From NCBI GenBank assembly GCA_007125735.1, contig SLCP01000142.1:1-6179 (forward strand): a stretch of DNA of 6,179 nt, written 5' to 3'. Made by a program: the position numbers and the translations under genes. Numbering within the stretch: the stretch's first letter is position 1; every line of letters starts with the position of its first letter. Below, piece after piece: positions 1-5,133 of this stretch. This DNA comes from Coriobacteriia bacterium. Its GTDB lineage: Bacteria; Actinomycetota; Coriobacteriia; Anaerosomatales; SLCP01. The notes under the pieces are model-generated. The model was not told the origin of the DNA. It saw only the letters and a program-made list of their open reading frames with translations, and made no database searches.

Positions 1-1404
1 CTCTACGTCGAGCGTCCCAAACGCTCGGTGGTCGGCAACGTCTACCTCGGCAAGGTGACCGACGTCCTGCCGGGGATGCAGGCCGCCTTCGTCGACATCG
101 GACTCGAGAAGAACGCGTTCCTCTACGTCGACGAGGTGGTCACGCTCGAGGGCGTCGAGGCCCAGGGGCGTCGCTCGATCGCAGAGCTGTTGGCCCCGGG
201 CGAGCAGGTCATGGTGCAGGTCCTCAAAGACCCGATGGGCACGAAAGGCGCCCGGGTGACGACCGACATCACCCTGCCGGGCCGGTTCATCGTGCTGATG
301 CCGTTCTCGGCGTCGGTGGGCGTGTCGCGCAAGCTTCCCGATGACGAGCGCGACAGGCTTCACGCGGTGGTGGCGCCCATGGTCCCCGAGGGCGTCGGCG
401 CGATCGTGCGCACGGTCGCCGAGGGCGTGGCTGCAGAGGAGATCGTCGCCGACCTCGAGTTCCTTATGCGCCTGTGGAAGCGGGTCGCACACCAGGCAGA
501 TGAGGGACTCGCGCCCGAGGTCATCTACACAGAGATGGATCTTGCGCTGCGTCTCGTGCGTGACGTGTTCTCGGCCAACTTCGAGCGACTCATCGTCGAC
601 GACAAGACGACGCACGGCAAGCTCGTGTCGTTCCTCAAGAAGACCTCACCCGACCTCGTCAAGCGAGTCAGCTTGCACAAGGACCGATCTCCGCTCTTCG
701 AGTCCTACGACCTGCTCGACACCGTCGATTCGGCGATGCGGCGCACCGTCGAACTGCCTTCGGGAGGCCACATCGTTATCGATCGGGCCGAGGCTCTGAC
801 CGCCATCGACGTCAACAGCGGCAGGTTCGTGGGCCGCAAGAACCTCGAAGACACCATTGTGCGGATAAACCTCGAGGCTGCCGAGGAGGTCGCCCGTCAG
901 TTGCGGTTGCGCGACATCGGCGGCATCATCGTCATCGATTTCATCGACATGGAAGAGCCCGTCAACCGCGCTGCTGTCACGAAGCGTCTGGCCGAGGCGG
1001 TCGAGCGTGACCGCACGAGGACCCGCGTCGGGGAGATGTCGAGGCTCGGGCTCGTCGAGATGACGCGCAAGAACGTCACTGAGGGTCTTTTCGGTGTGCT
1101 GACCGACGTGTGCCCGTGTTGCGCCGGTGAAGGCCGCGTGCTCTCTCCGCTCACGCGGCGCACCGCGGTGGAGCGCACGATGCGAGAGATCCTCGAAGCG
1201 GGCCGGTCGCCTGCCTACCTGTTCGGCGTCCATCCGGAGACGTACGGTTTGCTCATGGAACCGGGGCGGAACACGGCTGCGGCGCTCAAGGCTCAAACGG
1301 GCAAGCACGTCGTCATCGTGGCGGAGCCCGATTGCGCGCCGCTCGAGGTACGCGCTCTCATCGAGGGCGCGACGGGGAGCTGGGGAGGTCCCAGGAAGGC
1401 GTGA
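1..1404 (+). CDS. rng: Ribonuclease G/E family endoribonuclease (5' end missing)
   Basis: Single-strand-specific, 5'-monophosphate-sensing endoribonuclease that processes rRNA precursors and starts mRNA decay in the cytoplasm. The frame is open from base 1, so the true start lies upstream; 467 residues are visible. Numbering from base 1, an S1-type RNA-binding segment (VGNVYLGKV, LPGMQAAFVDIG) spans roughly residues 11-90. Arg137-Thr138 match the 5'-phosphate sensor pair of E. coli RNase E. The DNase I-like catalytic core has the two metal-binding aspartates, Asp270 in LTAIDVNS (bases 808-810) and Asp313 in IVIDFIDM (937-939). CPCCAGEG at 371-378 is the Zn-link that joins subunits. The protein ends about 90 residues after the Zn-link with no scaffold tail, so it is RNase G-sized (E. 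coli RNase G is 489 aa). The GTG at base 28 lies inside conserved sequence and is not the start. The symbol could equally be given as rne. Confidence 0.95.
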   Translation, partial: LYVERPKRSVVGNVYLGKVTDVLPGMQAAFVDIGLEKNAFLYVDEVVTLEGVEAQGRRSIAELLAPGEQVMVQVLKDPMGTKGARVTTDITLPGRFIVLMPFSASVGVSRKLPDDERDRLHAVVAPMVPEGVGAIVRTVAEGVAAEEIVADLEFLMRLWKRVAHQADEGLAPEVIYTEMDLALRLVRDVFSANFERLIVDDKTTHGKLVSFLKKTSPDLVKRVSLHKDRSPLFESYDLLDTVDSAMRRTVELPSGGHIVIDRAEALTAIDVNSGRFVGRKNLEDTIVRINLEAAEEVARQLRLRDIGGIIVIDFIDMEEPVNRAAVTKRLAEAVERDRTRTRVGEMSRLGLVEMTRKNVTEGLFGVLTDVCPCCAGEGRVLSPLTRRTAVERTMREILEAGRSPAYLFGVHPETYGLLMEPGRNTAAALKAQTGKHVVIVAEPDCAPLEVRALIEGATGSWGGPRKA

Positions 1405-1411
1405 AAACTCG

Positions 1412-1440
1412 TTGACGCTGGTAGGACCCTCTGCTAGAGT
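1412..1440 (+). promoter_or_regulatory. Predicted sigma70-type promoter for rplU
   Basis: A -35 element TTGACG (1412-1417, 5 of 6 consensus bases) is followed by a 17-nt spacer and a -10 element TAGAGT (1435-1440, 4 of 6). A TG one base upstream of the -10 (1432-1433) makes it an extended -10. The site begins 7 bases after the RNase stop codon. It predicts transcription starting near 1447, leaving a leader of about 30 nt before the rplU ATG at 1477. CTCT-gct-AGAG (1429-1439) is a small inverted repeat overlapping the -10; I attach no function to it. This would uncouple L21/L27/Obg expression from the RNase gene. It is inferred from sequence match and spacing only. Confidence 0.65.
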
Positions 1441-1466
1441 ATCCCTTCGCGCATGGAAGCGATAGA

Positions 1467-1471
1467 GAGGG
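1467..1471 (+). promoter_or_regulatory. Ribosome binding site of rplU
   Basis: GAGGG lies 5 nt before the ATG at 1477 and decides the start. An in-frame ATG at 1453 would add eight residues (MEAIERVT) but has this site inside its coding sequence, and it would lie only about 6 nt from the predicted transcription start. Confidence 0.7.
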
Positions 1472-1476
1472 TAACG

Positions 1477-2073
1477 ATGTACGCTGTGGTGTCTACCGGC
1501 GGTAAGCAGCATAAGGTCGAGGTGGGTAACGAGATCGTCGTCGAGAAGCTCGACGCGGTCGTCGGAGAGAAGGTCACCTTCGACGTCGTGTTCGCGACCG
1601 ACGGCGAGCAGTACGTGACCGACCCCGACGCGCTCGCCACCGCTCTCGTGACCGCTGAGGTCGTCGAGCACTTCAAGGGCGACAAGCAGGTCGTTTTCAA
1701 GTTCAAGAAGCGCAAGGGCTACAAGCGCCTCAAGGGTCACCGGCAGCACCAGACGCGCGTCGTGATCACCGACGTCGCGCTGTCCGGCGGTTCGGGAGTG
1801 GCCAAGAAGAAGGTTGTAGCGAAGCCCGCCGCCAAGCCCGCCACCAAGCCGGCCGACAAGGCCGAGAAGCCGGTGGCACAGGCCGAGAAGCCCGCGCCAG
1901 AGGCGAAGGCCCCGGTCGCCGAGTCCGCGCCGGCCGCGGATGCAGCCGTCGAGGCCGTCGAGGCGGCCGCGGGGCAGTGCGAGGCCGTGAAGGCAGACGG
2001 AGAGCGCTGCGCCAACAAGGCCAAGGAAGGCTCGAAGTACTGCGGCGTCCACGCCAAGAAGTACGACCAGTAG
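1477..2073 (+). CDS. rplU: 50S ribosomal protein L21 with long C-terminal linker and Cys3His module
   Basis: Ribosomal protein L21 (bL21), which binds 23S rRNA in the large subunit. Residues 1-103 are a standard L21: it opens MYAVVSTGGKQHKV and carries the family signature KRKGYKRLKGHRQHQTRVVI at 78-97. L21 is usually about 100-105 aa; this one is 198 aa. Residues about 108-141 are a Lys/Ala/Pro linker with repeated KPA units (nine Lys, three acidic). Residues 142-167 are Ala-rich and mildly acidic. Residues 168-192 form C-x9-C-x10-C-x2-H (Cys168, Cys178, Cys189, His192), followed by a short basic end, AKKYDQ. The core, linker and motif are in one uninterrupted frame with the same high-GC codon use, so I see no sign of frameshift or recent transfer. 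The core assignment is certain; zinc binding by the tail is inferred. rpmA follows after 82 nt. Confidence 0.97.
   Translation: MYAVVSTGGKQHKVEVGNEIVVEKLDAVVGEKVTFDVVFATDGEQYVTDPDALATALVTAEVVEHFKGDKQVVFKFKKRKGYKRLKGHRQHQTRVVITDVALSGGSGVAKKKVVAKPAAKPATKPADKAEKPVAQAEKPAPEAKAPVAESAPAADAAVEAVEAAAGQCEAVKADGERCANKAKEGSKYCGVHAKKYDQ
1819..1914 (+). repeat. Degenerate KPA repeat in the L21 linker
   Basis: These bases encode L21 residues 115-146, an imperfect run of Lys-Pro-Ala units (AKPA, AKPA, TKPA, EKPV, EKPA), visible in the DNA as repeated AAGCCCGCC and AAGCCGG-like units. The composition resembles the disordered basic tails of actinobacterial HU and histone H1-like proteins. It probably acts as a flexible, RNA-friendly tether. 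Repeats like this tend to vary in length between strains. Confidence 0.7.
1978..2052 (+). other. Putative zinc-knuckle motif at the L21 C-terminus (C-x9-C-x10-C-x2-H)
   Basis: L21 residues 168-192 contain Cys168 (1978-1980), Cys178 (2008-2010), Cys189 (2041-2043) and His192 (2050-2052). Between them lie DGERC and GSKYCGVH. The pattern C...(D/S)GxxC...GxxYCxxH resembles small Cys3His zinc-binding modules that occur at the ends of assorted bacterial and phage proteins. These are the only cysteines in the protein: the L21 core has none, which supports a dedicated metal site. The function is unknown. Confidence 0.6.
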
Positions 2074-2111
2074 GGCGGCCGATACCAACCTCGGCACGCG
2101 GTTTGTTGCGA

Positions 2112-2128
2112 CCGTGAGGAGATCACGG
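2112..2128 (+). other. Small hairpin in the rplU-rpmA spacer with GGAGA loop
   Basis: CCGTGA (2112-2117) and TCACGG (2123-2128) form a perfect 6-bp stem around the 5-nt loop GGAGA. It sits in the 82-nt gap between the two ribosomal protein genes, 27 nt before the rpmA start. The loop looks like a ribosome binding site but no plausible start follows at the right distance. It has no U-tract, so it is not a classical terminator. It could be an mRNA processing site or chance. Confidence 0.35.
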
Positions 2129-2155
2129 CGCTGATGCACGAAAGCAGGGAGAACA

Positions 2156-2410
2156 ATGGCTCACAAGAAAGGTCTCGGCTCGACCAAGAACGGTCGCGAT
2201 TCGAAGGCCAAGAGGCTCGGTGTGAAGCGGTTCGACGGTCAGGAAGTGACCGCCGGATCGATCCTCGTGCGTCAGCGTGGGACCCGTATCCATCCGGGCG
2301 ACAACGTGGGCCGCGGGGGCGACGACACCCTCTTCGCCAAGGCAGATGGCGTCGTGGAGTTCACCACGGGCCTCAAGCGTCGCGTCCACATCCGACCGTT
2401 CGAGGGCTAG
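2156..2410 (+). CDS. rpmA: 50S ribosomal protein L27
   Basis: Ribosomal protein L27 (bL27), whose N-terminal tail reaches the peptidyl-transferase centre and helps position tRNA. At 84 aa it has the usual length. It begins MAHKKGLGSTKNGRDSKAKR, followed by the conserved VRQRGTRIHPGDNVGRGGDDTLF-type core (split here: VRQRGTRIHPG, then DNVGRGGDDTLF) and ends KRRVHIRPFEG. The mature-type MAHKKG start shows it lacks the N-terminal extension that Firmicutes remove with the Prp protease; accordingly no prp gene lies between rplU and rpmA. AGGGAG at 2146-2151 is a good ribosome binding site 4 nt before the ATG. It is presumably co-transcribed with rplU. A strong hairpin follows 41 nt after the stop codon. 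Confidence 0.98.
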   Translation: MAHKKGLGSTKNGRDSKAKRLGVKRFDGQEVTAGSILVRQRGTRIHPGDNVGRGGDDTLFAKADGVVEFTTGLKRRVHIRPFEG

Positions 2411-2451
2411 CCTGCGCGGTCGGCCCGCTTGAGCGAGACTCACGACGAGAC

Positions 2452-2487
2452 ACGAGCCCTCCGCTGAGTTACGGGCGGGGGGCTCGT
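2452..2487 (+). other. Strong 14-bp hairpin in the rpmA-obgE spacer
   Basis: ACGAGCCCTCCGCT (2452-2465) pairs with GGCGGGGGGCTCGT (2474-2487) along 14 bp with two G-U wobbles (2460/2479 and 2465/2474) and no mismatches, around the 8-nt loop GAGTTACG. No T-run follows, so it is not a textbook intrinsic terminator, although GC-rich bacteria often use hairpins without U-tracts. Lying between the ribosomal protein genes and obgE, it could act as a partial terminator or attenuator, or as a 3' stabiliser for the rplU-rpmA message. Confidence 0.6.
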
Positions 2488-2496
2488 CGCATGTGC

Positions 2497-2514
2497 GGGC
2501 CGCGACCGCGGCTC
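2497..2514 (+). other. Second, smaller hairpin upstream of obgE
   Basis: GGGCCGC (2497-2503) pairs with GCGGCTC (2508-2514) along 7 bp with one G-U wobble around the loop GACC. It lies 9 nt after the larger hairpin and 41 nt before the obgE start. With that hairpin it makes a tandem stem-loop leader in a 145-nt gap that holds no gene and no convincing promoter. Confidence 0.4.
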
Positions 2515-2547
2515 CCAAGGTAGGCGACAGCAAGACAGCAGGATGGC

Positions 2548-2551
2548 AGGA
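2548..2551 (+). promoter_or_regulatory. Ribosome binding site of obgE
   Basis: AGGA lies 4 nt before the ATG at 2556. This fixes the start at MFVDQ, which is where Obg homology begins. The upstream in-frame GTG at 2493 would add 21 residues without family resemblance and would overlap the second hairpin. Confidence 0.6.
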
Positions 2552-2555
2552 CGAG

Positions 2556-3965
2556 ATGTTTGTAGACCAGACGACCATACACGTGAAGGCCGGCGACGGC
2601 GGCGGAGGCTGCACGTCGTTCCGGCGAGAGGCGCACGTGCCCAAAGGCGGACCGGACGGCGGCGATGGCGGCCGAGGCGGCGATGTCGTGCTCCAGGCCG
2701 ACGCGACCGTCTCCAGCCTCATCGACTACCACTACCGGCGTCACTACAAGGCGCAGCGCGGCATCCACGGGAAGGGTTCCCGGCGCCACGGAGCGGCCGG
2801 GGAGGAACTCGTGTTGCCCGTGCCGCTCGGCACGATCGTCCGTGACGCGGAGACCGGCGAGCAGCTCGCGGACCTCGTCTACCACGGCCAGCGGATCATC
2901 GTGGCACGGGGTGGCCGAGGAGGACGCGGCAACATCCACTTCGTGACCCCGACCCGACGTGCTCCGGCGTTCTCGGAGCTTGGCGAGCCTGCCGAGGAGC
3001 GCAGCGTGGCGCTCGAGATGAAACTGATGGCGGATGCCGCGCTTGTCGGGCTGCCCAACGTGGGCAAGTCATCGCTCATCGCGCACTTGAGCGCCGCGCG
3101 GCCCAAGATCGCGGATTACCCCTTCACGACGCTCGTACCCAACCTCGGGGTGGTTCGCGCCGGCGAGCACTCCTTCGTGCTTGCCGACGTTCCCGGACTC
3201 ATCGAAGGCGCGAGCGAAGGCGTGGGCCTCGGCCACGAGTTCCTGCGGCACATCGAGCGCACCGCGCTCATCGTCCACGTCGTCGATCTCACCGGCGGGT
3301 GGGAGGGGCGCGATCCTGTCGATGACATCGAGACGATCGACCGCGAACTAGCGCTCCACGCGACCGAGCTGGCTGAACGTCCGCGGGTGCTCGTGGGCAA
3401 CAAGGTCGACGTCGAGGGTGCGCGGGACGCGTCAGAGGCTGTCGCGCGGTATGCAGTCGAGCACGACGTGCAGTACTTCGCGGTCTCGGCGGTGACCGGT
3501 GAGGGCCTCGACGGGCTGGCGCTCGCGGTGGGTACCATGGTCCACGACCAGCGAGAGGCTGCATTGGTCGAGGAAGCGCCCGCGGCGGTATACACTCCTC
3601 TCCAGAGAGAGGACCGCTCCTTCGTCGTCGAGCGGACCGGGAAGCACTCGTTCGCGGTGAGGGGACGAGCGGTCGAGCGGATGGTTATCATGACGGAGAT
3701 CGACAATCCCGAAGCGACCGCCTACTTACAGAAGCGCCTCGCGAAGGCCGGCGTGGAGTCGGCTCTGATCGAGGCGGGTGCGGTCGACGGCGACGAGATC
3801 GCCATCGCCGGTGCGGTGTTCGAGTTCTCGGGGATAGCGGCCGATGACCCTGAAGTGGCCCACATCGAGGACGAGCCGGAAGATGCGGATGTCGTCTCTG
3901 ATGAGGCGGCCGAGGAGATCGAGGTGTCTGACGCCGCCGAGGCGGAAGCCGGGAAGGACGAGTGA
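2556..3965 (+). CDS. obgE: GTPase Obg/CgtA, 50S subunit assembly factor
   Basis: Essential-type GTPase that binds the late 50S subunit and links ribosome maturation to growth and the stringent response. The protein is 469 aa. Residues 1-158 form the glycine-rich Obg fold (AGDGGGGCTSFRREAHVPKG, then GGPDGGDGGRGGD). The G domain has G1 GLPNVGKS at 165-172, switch I YPFTTLVPNLG at 188-198, G3 DVPG at 211-214, G4 NKVD at 282-285 and G5 SA at 311-312. Residues about 345-425 are the OCT (DUF1967) domain found in Gram-positive and actinobacterial Obg. The last 40 residues are a disordered acidic tail with 19 Asp/Glu, the charge reverse of the basic OCT-less E. coli pattern only in being appended after an OCT domain. 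All nucleotide-binding motifs are intact. The stop codon is 1 nt from the proB start. Confidence 0.97.
   Translation: MFVDQTTIHVKAGDGGGGCTSFRREAHVPKGGPDGGDGGRGGDVVLQADATVSSLIDYHYRRHYKAQRGIHGKGSRRHGAAGEELVLPVPLGTIVRDAETGEQLADLVYHGQRIIVARGGRGGRGNIHFVTPTRRAPAFSELGEPAEERSVALEMKLMADAALVGLPNVGKSSLIAHLSAARPKIADYPFTTLVPNLGVVRAGEHSFVLADVPGLIEGASEGVGLGHEFLRHIERTALIVHVVDLTGGWEGRDPVDDIETIDRELALHATELAERPRVLVGNKVDVEGARDASEAVARYAVEHDVQYFAVSAVTGEGLDGLALAVGTMVHDQREAALVEEAPAAVYTPLQREDRSFVVERTGKHSFAVRGRAVERMVIMTEIDNPEATAYLQKRLAKAGVESALIEAGAVDGDEIAIAGAVFEFSGIAADDPEVAHIEDEPEDADVVSDEAAEEIEVSDAAEAEAGKDE
3840..3962 (+). other. Acidic C-terminal tail of Obg
   Basis: Residues 429-469 follow the OCT domain and are almost purely acidic and alanine-rich: 19 Asp/Glu among the last 40 residues against one Lys. 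Acidic tails are known in several Obg proteins, including E. coli ObgE, and are variable in length. The segment is probably disordered and may mimic nucleic acid or modulate 50S binding, which is inference. Confidence 0.7.
3954..3958 (+). promoter_or_regulatory. Ribosome binding site of proB inside obgE
   Basis: AAGGA lies 8 nt before the GTG at 3967, inside the last codons of obgE. It supports the GTG start, because no in-frame ATG exists near the start of ProB homology. The placement is typical of translational coupling: ribosomes ending obgE can restart on proB. Confidence 0.65.
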
Positions 3966-3966
3966 G

Positions 3967-5073
3967 GTGGCCGAGTCGAAGCGCGTGGTCGTGAAGGTCG
4001 GGAGTTCGACGCTGGCCCCTGAGGGCCAGGGGCTCGACCGCGCCTACGTCGACTCACTCGTCGACCAGATCGCCGCGCTCCGCAGCGCCGGCCACCAGGT
4101 GGTCCTCGTCACCTCGGGAGCGATCGCGGCCGGACTCGAGGCGCTCGGATTCTCGGCGCGCCCCAAGGACATGCCGTCGCTGCAGGCGGCGGCGTCCATC
4201 GGCCAGGTGCAGATCGTCGGGATGTACGCGGCGCTGTTCGCGTCGCGCGACGTCCCGGTAGGCCAGGTCCTCCTCACCCGCCACGACACCGCGCACCGGC
4301 AGGCCTTCCTGCACGCGCGCGACACGCTCGAGCGTCTGCTCGCGCTCGGCGCGGTGCCGGTGGTCAACGAGAACGACACGGTGGCGGTCGACGAGATCCG
4401 CTTCGGCGACAACGACACGCTTGCGGCGCTCGTGGCGACGATGATCAAGGCGGACCTCGTGGTCCTGCTTACCGATATCGACGGCCTCTACGACGCCGAT
4501 CCGCGGCTCGTGCACGAAGCGCGCCTGCTCGAGCGCGTCGACGAGCTGAGTGATCACGTGGTCACCGCGGCGGGGGGAAGCGGTTCTGCGGTCGGCTCAG
4601 GCGGCATGGCGACCAAGATCGAGGCCGCACGCGCGCTCATGAGCTCCGGCATCCCCATGGTCGTGTGCGACGGGCGTCGCGACGGCGTGCTTGCCGACGC
4701 GGTCGACGGGGTCGCTGTGGGTACGCGGTTCGAAGGCGGTTCGGCCTGCCGAGGAGCCCGCAAGTCGTGGATCGCCCTCGGCGGCGCTCCTAAGGGCGAG
4801 GTCGTCCTCGACGACGGCGCGGTCGAGGCGGTCACGGGTCGCGGCAAGAGCCTGCTGCCCGCGGGCGTGGTCGCGGTGAACGGCGCGTTCGGCGCGGGTG
4901 ATGCGATAGTATTGAAGGACCTTGCCGGGCGCACGGTCGCACGAGGTCTTGCGGGCGTGTCCTCGGCCGACCTCGAATCGGTGAAAGGCTTGAAGACGGC
5001 CGACATCGCGGGCGTGAGGCCGGATGTCGCCGGGCGCGAGGTGGTCCACCGCGACCACCTGGTGATCATGTGA
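3967..5073 (+). CDS. proB: Glutamate 5-kinase
   Basis: Catalyses the first step of proline synthesis, glutamate + ATP to glutamyl 5-phosphate, in the cytoplasm. The protein is 368 aa, matching E. coli ProB (367 aa). The amino-acid kinase domain (about 1-255) shows VVKVGSSTL at 8-16, VTSGAIAAG at 48-56, NENDTV at 134-139, RFGDND at 145-150, LLTDIDGLY at 167-175 and the GGMATKI loop at 212-218. A C-terminal PUA domain (about 265-360) starts at KSWIALGG and ends near HRDHLVIM. Asp107 and Glu143 fall at the positions where E. coli mutations relieve proline feedback, so the enzyme is probably proline-inhibited. The start is GTG, 1 nt after the obgE stop; upstream in-frame ATGs are inside obgE and lack homology. 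proA follows after 60 nt. ProB and ProA are thought to act as a complex that protects the labile phosphate. Confidence 0.97.
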   Translation: MAESKRVVVKVGSSTLAPEGQGLDRAYVDSLVDQIAALRSAGHQVVLVTSGAIAAGLEALGFSARPKDMPSLQAAASIGQVQIVGMYAALFASRDVPVGQVLLTRHDTAHRQAFLHARDTLERLLALGAVPVVNENDTVAVDEIRFGDNDTLAALVATMIKADLVVLLTDIDGLYDADPRLVHEARLLERVDELSDHVVTAAGGSGSAVGSGGMATKIEAARALMSSGIPMVVCDGRRDGVLADAVDGVAVGTRFEGGSACRGARKSWIALGGAPKGEVVLDDGAVEAVTGRGKSLLPAGVVAVNGAFGAGDAIVLKDLAGRTVARGLAGVSSADLESVKGLKTADIAGVRPDVAGREVVHRDHLVIM

Positions 5074-5077
5074 ATGT

Positions 5078-5097
5078 CCGGGGAGTAGACACTCCGG
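5078..5097 (+). other. Small hairpin in the proB-proA spacer
   Basis: GGAGT (5082-5086) pairs with ACTCC (5091-5095) around the loop AGAC, and CC (5078-5079) with GG (5096-5097) adds two pairs across a 2-nt bulge. It begins 4 nt after the proB stop codon. There is no U-tract. It is weak evidence for an RNA element and may be chance. Confidence 0.3.
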
Positions 5098-5133
5098 CAC
5101 GAGGCGGCGGCGACGCCGTGAAGGGGTGAGCAC

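Noticed and set aside
1108..1128. Extra cysteine in the RNase Zn-link (CPCC instead of CPxC with another residue)
   Set aside because: The two ligand cysteines keep the family spacing, and the variable position between them tolerates many residues, so this is ordinary variation.
1453..1476. Upstream in-frame ATG adding MEAIERVT to L21
   Set aside because: The ribosome binding site for the ATG at 1477 lies inside this stretch, and L21 proteins start at MYA(V/I). The predicted transcript start leaves almost no leader for 1453.
646..2139. 497-residue open frame on the minus strand across the RNase and L21 genes
   Set aside because: It lies opposite two clearly recognised genes, is rich in Arg, Leu, Asp and Val as expected for the complement of GC-biased codons, and matches no family I know. 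It is a shadow frame.
2452..2514. Calling the rpmA-obgE hairpins a Rho-independent terminator
   Set aside because: The hairpin is strong, but it is followed by a mixed GC-rich stretch rather than a T-run. obgE has no clear promoter of its own, so full termination is unlikely.
2134..2523. 129-residue plus-strand frame overlapping rpmA
   Set aside because: It overlaps the whole of rpmA in another frame, is Arg/Gly/Pro-rich and resembles no family. It is a shadow of L27.
2493..2555. Upstream in-frame GTG start for obgE
   Set aside because: The 21 extra residues show no Obg similarity and the codon sits at the edge of a hairpin. The ATG at 2556 has its own ribosome binding site and begins at the conserved MFVDQ.
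3844..3966. Upstream in-frame ATG start for proB inside obgE
   Set aside because: The added residues are out-of-frame obgE tail sequence (Arg/Pro/Ser-rich) without kinase similarity. GTG 3967 gives the family length and a proper ribosome binding site.
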